From Ichthyophonus hoferi (Eukaryota > Opisthokonta > Ichthyosporea > Ichthyophonida > Ichthyophonidae): 15,437 nucleotides of DNA. The notes under the pieces were generated by a model, which saw nothing but the letters and a program-made list of their open reading frames with translations, was not told the origin of the DNA and searched no databases. The DNA lies in NCBI GenBank assembly GCA_002751075.1, contig NAOQ01000218.1, forward strand, positions 89,864 to 105,300, written 5' to 3'. A program made the position numbers and the translations under genes. The number at the start of each line of letters is the position of its first letter. The first letter of the stretch is position 1. This document shows positions 8,180 to 15,437 of the stretch, one piece after another.

Positions 8180-8640
8180 TGACGCATGTCACCTCACACC
8201 AATCAGACCCTATTGGCGTATCACCATTAAGTACAACCAATTACCAAAACAATAATAAAGTGACCGTTTACTGTGACTGCTTGCTATTGCAGTTTTCAGT
8301 TGTCAAATTTAGATAATATCTTTTGATTTTTAAGTGGTAGAAATTTACCATCTATATTCTTTACTAGAAGACCAAATAGTAAAGTCTGATTGATAGTCAA
8401 ACCATTAGAGAACATTTGTATAGTGCCCATCTACAATGCAGGCACACTGTGCGTCAAAAATAGAATTCAGTAACATAACAGATCCTAGTTTTATCTCCAA
8501 TAGCCAAATAGAGTTCAGTACTACATATTAATTCTATTCCCAATATTTAAATAGAGTTTAGTACAAAGTATTATTTCCAATAGTCAAGTAGAATTCAGTA
8601 CGACAGATATTATTCTATTTCCAATAGGGTTATGAGCCCT
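8180..8640 (+). repeat. Left direct repeat (LTR-like)
   Basis: Matches 10335-10715 in the same orientation. Shared blocks include ACCAATCAGA, TTTTCAGTTGTCA, AAGTGG-AGAAATTTA-CATCTA, TTCTTTACTA, TTGTATAGTG and CATCTACAAT. It starts with a CCAAT/ATTGG pair at 8199-8216 and ends in a tandem array that is shorter in the right copy. Confidence 0.65.
8458..8624 (+). repeat. Tandem array of four 36-44 base units inside the left repeat
   Basis: Units start at about 8458, 8501, 8544 and 8581. Each carries a version of TAGAGTTCAGTAC followed by an ATTATT-type segment, and each ends in CTCCAA, CCCAA or TTCCAA. Most unit joins therefore read CCAATA. The right copy has only about two units. Confidence 0.65.
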
Positions 8641-10334
8641 TGTTACACTTTCACTACTACCTACGATTTTCACCTTGCAATAGCACATTCAGCCAATAAA
8701 ATTTCTATTGTTAGTCGCCTATCCAGACGTTTCTTTCATTCCCAGTTAGGAACCTCTTTGCATTGTATCCGCTCCGGCTTATTCCTTATAGTCCCGGTAC
8801 AATTATGAATGATCAGCCTAATTATGCTAATTATGCCATAGTTTTTTTTATCCGGAATACTTTGCCCCGGAGGAATGCTAAAACCAGGCAACTATTGGCA
8901 GACACCTATGCCTCCAGTCAAGCTCGCAAAGCAAATCAAAAACCTAGTTGCAACTGCTTCCTTCCTGTCGATGACTCAGTGTTCCAGATCGCCCAATAAG
9001 CACACTCCCGTTTCTGATTGTGAGCCACTAGGTTCTAATTGCGCAGAGATGGACCCTCCTCCAATAAGATCTTTTTCCAGCCAGAATTATATGTCGTTAA
9101 TTGATACCTTCCTATGTACATAACGTAATGCCCCACTTTCATCACCCTCAATTTAATCACATCACAACAGTCCTTCCCCTTCCTTTGCAGGAAAATCCTT
9201 CCCTAGCTTTAGAGAAAAAGGCCATAATGTTTTCTATATTTTCCCAGTTATGGTGTTGGGGATAACTTGAATCATGACCATGGAAGAGGTAGCAATGGAA
9301 CTCGGGGGGTGATCTCATTCTCCATCTTTGTACTACAGATTTTCGTATTCTATATATTTGGACAACCCCATTGGATACTTTAATGGCCCGGGACATTCTG
9401 ATTCTCTTTTCAGTAAATTTCAATTTGGACGTAAATAGTCATATTCATCAGAGGAATAGGAATCGCACTTTCTCTGGCTTCCCCCAAATCATCTACATCG
9501 CCCGGAAACTGATGGAATATTTAGGGAAAACGGGTTCATAGATCACAAAGGATATCTCCGTCTCTACCAATGCTTCCTCTTGTCATTCTATCCTATCCTG
9601 ACCGTCCAGGCATTGGCCATTTCACTTATGCGTGCTCCGGGAATCCAGGGTCCCAATTTTTTTGGAAACAATTTCCCCCTCAGAACCAGGAAGACAACTT
9701 TTGCGTATCATTAATATTGCTGTAGGAATTATACAACATCAACAGTCCACGTTGACCAATCATTTTTTGAGGTTGTTTTGCACCCTCTCTCAGGGAAACA
9801 TTAGACCCTCCATTTTAATTCATTTATGATGGATGGACAGTGAGCACCAAAATGAGCCATGTGGATTAAAGACGTCACGATATATTCTCCCAGCCAATCG
9901 CTGGTGATTTGTTGAGAGCCACATCGGAATCAAGATTAAGAGGTGGTGTCAATACCCCTTCTAGGCTTTGGAGAGAGAGGCCTTCCGGCTGTGGTCCAGA
10001 TCAGAGTTTCCTTCAACACAATACTCCAATCATGCCTCACTAGCAATGCAAATCAAATACATTTATCGTCCCATTGCTCTCAGGCCAATCAGTAAGCCTC
10101 TGCCAAAAGTCAGGGTTAACCCAGTATTCCAACCACAGGCTTGCTCAAACTTATTTCTATCTAGGTTTCTTTATAGCCTTGATACAGCCAGGAGGTACCG
10201 GTGGAGTTAAATTCTTCACCGTGCTAAGATAAATTATCTTTTACTGTTGCTATCAATTATCTTACGTTCGATCTACTAAAGGTTAATAGGAAGTTGTAGT
10301 CCAAACTACTGGTCTACGACTTCGTGATTAAGTA
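8641..10334. pseudogene. Interior of the LTR-like fossil with broken reading frames
   Basis: GC-richer than its surroundings and free of TA microsatellites, as expected for former coding sequence. Short open stretches lie on the plus strand (8763-8999, 8875-9123, 9632-9829, 9968-10210) and on the minus strand (9157-9423). None can be assigned to reverse transcriptase, integrase or protease by eye. Several breaks are evident. Only the Gag-like piece on the minus strand has a tentative family hint. Confidence 0.4.
9157..9423 (-). pseudogene. Gag zinc-knuckle-like remnant
   Basis: An 88-codon minus-strand stretch, basic in its N-terminal half, containing PPEFHCYLFHGHDSSYPQHH followed by an acidic N-W-E-N-I-E-N-I helix-like segment. 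This recalls the C-x-x-H-G-x-x-S-S-H pattern of some Gypsy-type Gag knuckles, but the spacing is not canonical. Treated as a fossil fragment; a chance resemblance is quite possible. Confidence 0.3.
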
Positions 10335-10715
10335 TTTCCATATACATCAAAACCAATCAGAACTTTACCTATTGGTGCTTCATCAGTAATACATTAATAA
10401 GTTCCCAAAATATTCATAAAGTGTTTGTTTACAGTGACTGTTTGTTATTACAATTTTCAGTTGTCACATTTATATTATGACTTCCAATTTTCAAGTGGCA
10501 GAAATTTATCATCTAGATTCTTTACTACAAGGCCAAGTAGTCAAACCTGGTAGAGTCAAACCACTAAAGAGTATGAGTACTTGTATAGTGCGCATCTACA
10601 ATCCAGGTACACTGTAGGTCAAACATATAATTCCGCACAGCAGATTCTAGTTGTACCTCCAAAAGTCAAATAGAGTTCAGCACAATAGACGCTACTTCTT
10701 TTTTGATAAACTGTA
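10335..10715 (+). repeat. Right direct repeat (LTR-like)
   Basis: Second copy of the repeat at 8180-8640, same orientation, with many substitutions and small indels. It again begins with a CCAAT/ATTGG pair (10353-10375) followed about 50 bases later by GTTTAC. It ends with about two of the 36-44 base units. Confidence 0.65.
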
Positions 10716-11140
10716 TACATAATGTAATATGGTATACAAGAGTTAATTTCAATCTGTATCAATACCGCGTAGGTTTGATAGATAGATAATCTCTCCTATA
10801 TTTTTGTTAGCAGAAAGTAAATAAGTAGAATGTCGATATATAGTCTGATGTAGTGAATTGGTTAATGAGCCATATATGGAAACACTAATATAACCTTATC
10901 GAGATAGAATAAAACATCCCTCGTGGGTCTTTGTGACCCTTCATGAGTTGTATTAGCCAATACGAATATTTCATGATTGGCTCCATTTACGCTATTGAAC
11001 CTACAGTTACATCGGTGTTGTAAGAATCCGTGGGAGGCGTGGAAGTTCTGTTTACATAAAATAATCTGTATTCAGATCTCTCGCTTGTTCAAAAGTCAGT
11101 GAACTGCGTACTAAGATTCAATAGTGACAATAGTTAATAT
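10716..11140. other. AT-rich spacer with a CCAAT/ATTGG pair
   Basis: No reading frame of note. The only structured element is CCAAT at 10957 and ATTGG at 10976, with GTTTAC at 11050, an arrangement loosely like the starts of the two direct repeats. Confidence 0.4.
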
Positions 11141-11533
11141 TTACACAGTTATGTGACACCTCTTACGGATCGTACACACTGCCGTAAGTGCTACCGCACC
11201 TAAACAAACTAAATTAGGAATTCCTCCTTCAGCAATAGTTGAATATAATCGTAATAGACATCTAAAAATAGAGTCAACATATACGTCTGTCTCCACATTG
11301 CCTTCTATAGAAAGTAGATCAAACCAATTAGCTATTACTAACGCTAATACAGAAATATCAACGATTGAATACAAAAAACAATTGGAGATCCCAAATAATT
11401 GTGGACTAGTCAGAGTTAACGGTGGACTAGGCATTAAAGTAACAATGTGATTGTTATATATATATATATATATGAAAAGTTCTATGTAATTATAGTTATT
11501 TCCCCACCCGCCCATTATCAAATTACAACACAT
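11141..11533 (-). CDS. Uncertain open stretch, possible exon of unknown gene
   Basis: 130 codons ending at a stop near 11141. The first 30 or so codons come from a TA repeat and are unlikely to be protein. The remaining 100 residues have mixed codons and two hydrophobic segments (around VDISVLALVIANW and GIPNLVCLGAVALTAVC), so a membrane protein tail is conceivable. No family is recognised. About one open stretch of 100 codons is expected by chance in a window of this size and composition. Confidence 0.2.
   Translation of the reverse strand: MCCNLIMGGWGNNYNYIELFIYIYIYNNHIVTLMPSPPLTLTSPQLFGISNCFLYSIVDISVLALVIANWFDLLSIEGNVETDVYVDSIFRCLLRLYSTIAEGGIPNLVCLGAVALTAVCTIRKRCHITV
11455..11473 (+). repeat. 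(TA)n tract
   Basis: About nine TA units; read on the minus strand it supplies the I-Y repeat at the start of the 11141-11533 open stretch. Confidence 0.8.
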
Positions 11534-11874
11534 TATCTTTATATTATAATTTATCTACAAATGATGATGTCGTTATATACACTAAACACATTTTACATTA
11601 ATTAAGAAATATTACCAAAGCTTGGTTGACCTTTGAATATATATGCCGGTGTTTAAATATTTGTATGCGTACATTGGGCAGAAATTCAATAATTACATTT
11701 ATTTGTCCAAAATAATTATTTATTATTTACCCTTTTATTTTACCCTTTTATCATTTCTTAATATATACATTGTTGTACTCTGGCTTTGTTGCTATAGCGT
11801 GGTTGAAGAATTAAAATCCATTAGAAATAAAACTAGTGTCTGTTGTACGTAGTTCTATCTAAGTTATGATGTTA

Positions 11875-12195
11875 CTATCCAATAGTTAATCTAAATAGTT
11901 GTTACTTATCACTAGGTAAGCGATAAGTTAAAGCTCCTGTGTGTCCCGAGGTCAAAGGTGTTTTACACTTCTTACCATATAACTTACACTATGTGCCATA
12001 ACTGGGGTCTAAATCAGTGTGATTGTGGATGGGAACACTGCATTGCACGTTCAGGTTCTTATCGGCCCCATAAAGACTTTTTTTATTGAATAAAGCTATA
12101 TACACAACATGGGTGAAAACTATTCTAATGAAAATTATTCAAATACTTAATAATAGACTTTTGGGGATGCTAGTTTAGTTAATCAACCAATAAGG
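11875..12195. other. Ambiguous coding-like patch
   Basis: Both strands are open over about 50-58 codons here. The plus strand reading (11916-12090) follows an acceptor-like TTACTTATCACTAG, is Cys- and Trp-rich, and ends at a stop overlapping an AATAAA signal. The minus strand reading covers about 11990-12150. Neither matches a known family and the length is within chance. Confidence 0.15.
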
Positions 12196-12201
12196 ATATT
12201 A

Positions 12202-12720
12202 TCAAGTAGTCTTTATATGGTATATTTTATTTAGACACTGTAAAAGGGTTCTGTCTATGACGTAATCCTCCGGTTGCTGTTTTGCAGCTGTACTGACCAA
12301 ATTTCCTTTGTCTATATTATTTATTTTCTTGCAATTGCTATGCCATCTAGAATGACTGATATAGTAGATAATAACTACATAGACTGAGATCGACATCTTG
12401 CCGTAATTATCCTCATCTATTGTAAAGTTGCCTTCCGAATTCGTTTCTAATACTGACACAGAGTCAGTGGAGGATGATTCCTCTAACCTTGACAGTCAAC
12501 GTTGAGGTTTTTAAAAACGAAGGAGGAAGGTCGCGGATTGTGTTTTTTTCTTTTTCTGCTTGGGACAGCCAGATATATTGGAGTTTCGCTTCTCTTACTT
12601 GAATCGGTAGATAATTACTTTTGATTTTTTATATACTCTCACGGACCGAAAGATTGTCTTAGGAGTTAAAGGAAGAGTGTGTTTAGAACTTTTTCTGGCT
12701 ATAGTTTTGTTTAGTGTCAT
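12202..12720 (-). CDS. Possible small gene of unknown function, weak
   Basis: ATG at 12720 opens about 41 codons (MTLNKTIARKSSKHTLPLTP and on), basic throughout, and then meets an AA|GTAAGA donor-like site near 12609. A second open stretch at 12202-12480 is acidic and Ser-rich at its start (EESSSTDSVSVLETNSEG) and then hydrophobic. A phase-compatible intron between them would use a weak AAG acceptor. Upstream of the ATG lies a GGCG-containing CCAAT inverted repeat (12806-12830). No family is recognised and chance cannot be excluded. Confidence 0.2.
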
Positions 12721-12730
12721 AGCAAAAGCA

Positions 12731-14960
12731 AAAACAGTAACTTATACTCAAACTAAGACGTAAAAGATTTATTTAATATTTTCATGTCCTTGATAATGGA
12801 CTGAGTTGGCGCTATATAGTTTCCGCCAATCTACTGACCTGTCAGTATACTTAATATTATCTTAATAAATTAGTTAAGCATTGGGCTTATTCCAAAATAC
12901 CCATGTGGGATGTGTTGTACTTAAACGCTGTTCTCCGCATTACATTTACCTACCCAATATATATATATATTTAATCTATGGTAAAATTGATCGGCAATGT
13001 CTTGAATCTCGGACCAATCGGTATACTAATCTAAATATACCGAGATAAAATTTATCGGATAAAAACATTTATTTATAAGCATTGCTAATTATATATGTGC
13101 CTCAACTCCAAATAATTAAGGTTGGATAAAATTAATCAATCAAATACCACAGTGCGAGGTTAGCTATTCAGTATTTCAGAACAGGAATAAATAAATAAAC
13201 AAATCCAATTGCTAGCTTCATATAGCAACAAATTTGCTTTCTGGCTTCAAGATTAACAGGGTAATTCTGTCAAATATAACTACATATCTGCTTGTAATAT
13301 TCGGCTGCCACCCTGAACATAGGTGAGATAATTACCACACAGGCTGAAATCGACAAATTCTTTCAATAATAATCTAGGCTTTATATTGGAGGTTTTTTGG
13401 TGTATCACTACTACATATAAGACCTAAAATATATATAATACCTAGTACATAATAATCCAATCCTCCTATAATGCAACTAACACATGACATATATAGGTTG
13501 TAGGTTGTTATCTTCTATCACCACCACACAATGTGTTTTAAATTATGTACTTAAGAAAACAATGACATTAGCCATACAACCAAGAAGTAAAGCGTAGATT
13601 GTAAAGAGGTATTAAGATATATGTGCAGAGGGTCTACCGATGGAAGGCAATTAATAGACTAGAATTCTAATATGGGATTAATCTAATACATGAAGCGTGA
13701 TGTAGATGCATAATGCAATTATTCTGACAGTTGGATCATAAGTATATGGTTGATTTCAACTTGTGCAGTAATTATCAACATTATATTGCAATTATTACCT
13801 TTTGACCAAGACTACTGATTCCATCATAAGTAAATGAATGTAGGATCGTCTACAAAAATAACATTGCAATAATACATTTTAAATTATTTTATTCATTTAA
13901 CTTTTTCATTTTATTGGTTTGGCTTGCCAGCTTTATATCTTTTAGACTACTTTGCGTCTATTCCAATCTACGTCTTATATATATATATATTATTTGATTA
14001 GTTATCAGTGCCTTGAATAAAGCCTATACTGTATTCTGGTTGAGTAATCAACCCTTTAGCGCCAAATTACTAACTAGTAATAATGGTGCTTGTTCACAAG
14101 CATTTCTACCCAACTAACTTAAGAAAGAACATCTCTCTATACAGTATGTGGCAATTAAACGAGTATGATAACAATAATAAAACATAAACTATCAGTGTAG
14201 TGAAAGCATTGATCCCAATACACATATATATATACACTGGGCACAATTCAGATTAATAACTATTGCATTGTAAAGTAGTGTAGTATTTTGTTCTGCGGGA
14301 GTGTAAAACAAATAACTTTGTAAGGATAGTGTCTATGAAAGAGAAGGCATGCTGTAGCCATTTTTCAGCATTTTTTTAAAGCACATTGAAAAAAGATGCG
14401 TATTTACTAATATTGTACTTCTTATTTGATCATCTAAAAAATCATTTATCATTTGGTCTATCTATTATTATTATTTTATTTAGAATATAATGTAGGAATG
14501 CAGTCACCCTATGTTATGTATCATGCATCCATACAAATACCTTTTCATACTAAAAAGTACCTGAAACTTTCGATTAAATAAAATATAAATATCATCTATG
14601 AGAGTGCAAATACAGGTAGGTAGTGTATCCGACTAAACACAATGACAAGACATCCAGTTGCCAAAAATCACATATACTCTCTCTCCTATTCTATACTCAT
14701 CACATATATATGGGAGTGAGAGGAGTGACCACTATATTGTGCCCCAAAACATCGCTTTTTCATTCATTCATTCATTCATATCCACCAGATATAGATCTAA
14801 TTAGTCCCCTGCTTGATAGCTTATTACTAGAGTAATATAGTAATATACCAATATACTGCGCCACTATATCCATGCATTAACATACTATTATGCTCGTATC
14901 AATATGGTACTATAGTAAGGTATTAATATACTAATATTAATATCAGTATATTGTACCCAT
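12731..14960. other. AT-rich stretch without recognised genes
   Basis: No coding region, RNA gene or mobile element is recognised. It contains short TA tracts (12957-12970, 13977-13990, near 14224), an inverted repeat CGGTATA/TATACCG near 13019-13042, and a CATT tetranucleotide run at 14761-14779. The open stretch 14623-14835 (+) spans simple sequence and looks spurious. Confidence 0.55.
14761..14779 (+). repeat. (CATT)n microsatellite
   Basis: Nearly five perfect copies of the tetranucleotide. Confidence 0.8.
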
Positions 14961-14969
14961 AGCAGATTT

Positions 14970-15265
14970 CATGTTGTTAGGTAGAATATAATCAGCTTCC
15001 TTGGTGCTATCCTAATCCAATCAAGTGTTTACATAGTCCCATACAATAGAAAGAATCAATCCAGTATTTCCATTCCATCCTTGGTTACTGGGACTAACTC
15101 CGTTGATTGGATAATTCTAAGAGTCTCTGCCGTACATTGGTGGAGGTAGTAGGGGTGGAGATACAGCCTATATGTTGATCTGACTGCAGACCAATAGGGT
15201 AGAGATACGGTTAATAACAGCCCCACCCTTCTTACAGTATTACAGTATGATCTTATTCACTATCT
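14970..15265. other. GC-richer patch with competing exon-like signals
   Basis: On the plus strand a frame is open for about 54 codons up to a donor-like AG|GTAGTA at about 15147. Another open stretch follows a strong acceptor-like CCCCACCCTTCTTACAG near 15237. On the minus strand a frame follows a pyrimidine-rich acceptor-like tract ending CGGCAG near 15131. The signals conflict, no domain is recognised, and no gene is called. Confidence 0.2.
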
Positions 15266-15284
15266 CGTATCATAGAAGTGCAGA

Positions 15285-15437
15285 TTAGAGATAGATAGCT
15301 AGATAGATATGTAGGTATGTAGGTAGATAGATAGTGTATAGGTAGTATAGGTAGGTAGGTAGGGTAGATAGTATGTACGTAGGTAGATAAATAGATAAAT
15401 AGAGAGATAGGCAAATAGATAAATAGATAGATGGATA
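15285..15437 (+). repeat. Compound GATA/TAGG microsatellite at right edge
   Basis: Interrupted runs of GATA, TAGG, TAGA and AAATAGAT units continue to the end of the window, so the true length is unknown. Confidence 0.85.

Larger units (their letters stand above)
8180..10715. mobile_element. Old LTR-retroelement-like fossil (two direct repeats plus GC-richer interior)
   Basis: Two diverged direct repeats of about 380-460 bases (roughly three quarters identical by eye) flank about 1.7 kb whose GC content is visibly higher than the rest of the window (about 47% in a sampled line). The interior carries short broken reading frames in both orientations and no full gag or pol. One minus-strand piece resembles a Gag zinc knuckle, which would put the element in minus orientation. 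The element is broken and too short for an autonomous one; the divergence between its ends points to an old insertion. Exact termini and a target-site duplication could not be fixed, so an unrelated pair of dispersed repeats is the main alternative. Confidence 0.45.

Noticed and set aside
9632-10210. Plus-strand stretches in the GC-rich interior as host genes
   Set aside because: They lie between LTR-like direct repeats, are broken, and show no recognisable host domain.
11643-11852. 69-codon plus-strand stretch rich in Ile, Tyr and Leu
   Set aside because: The hydrophobicity follows from AT-rich DNA; a short exon-like end near 11797-11851 was seen but has no convincing partner.
14623-14835. 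70-codon plus-strand stretch
   Set aside because: It runs through a CATT microsatellite and CT-rich simple sequence and shows no domain.
1-15437. tRNA or rRNA genes and CRISPR arrays
   Set aside because: No B-box-like GGTTCGAATCC, rRNA core sequences or regular spacer arrays were found by eye on either strand.

Overview
The window looks like AT-rich nuclear DNA from an animal or a close relative. It has one gene split into short exons with GT-AG introns of about 180 to 1700 bases, many TA and GATA microsatellites, and a degenerate LTR-like repeat. A sponge or other early-branching metazoan would fit, but nothing seen here fixes the species.

Left part, minus strand, positions 138-6678: a novel-type protein kinase C (PKC) homologue that runs off the left edge. 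I assembled it exon by exon from C1 and kinase motifs, splice-site dinucleotides and matching intron phases. In transcript order the exons are 6656-6678 (probable first exon), 4889-4957 and 4480-4585 (first C1 domain), 3816-3968 and 3183-3290 (second C1 domain), 1931-2554 (long Ser/Pro-rich linker ending in the kinase Gly-rich loop), 1359-1424 (beta-3 strand with the ATP lysine), 818-940 (helix C to strand 4), 554-636 (strand 5 and hinge) and 138-200 (helix E). The frame stays open for 472 codons plus 2 nt and stops just before the catalytic loop, so the catalytic core and C-tail lie outside the window. The protein is unusual in four ways: no C2 domain or pseudosubstrate is visible before the first C1, the second C1 has displaced zinc ligands, the hinge linker is long and proline-rich, and the kinase N-lobe has drifted far from PKC.

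Middle, 6679-10720: a gene-poor stretch (6679-8180) with a few inverted repeats, then a pair of diverged direct repeats (about 8180-8640 and 10335-10715). They flank 1.7 kb of clearly more GC-rich sequence holding only broken reading frames. One minus-strand piece (9157-9423) recalls a retroelement Gag zinc knuckle. I read the unit as an old LTR-retroelement fossil.

Right part, 10720-15437: AT-rich DNA with no recognisable gene. A few open stretches (11141-11533, 12202-12720, 14970-15125) could be exons of unknown genes, but their lengths are near what chance allows. The right edge is a GATA/TAGG microsatellite. Across the whole window, and most strongly at 8.2-10.4 kb, the pentamer CCAAT/ATTGG is much more frequent than base composition predicts.
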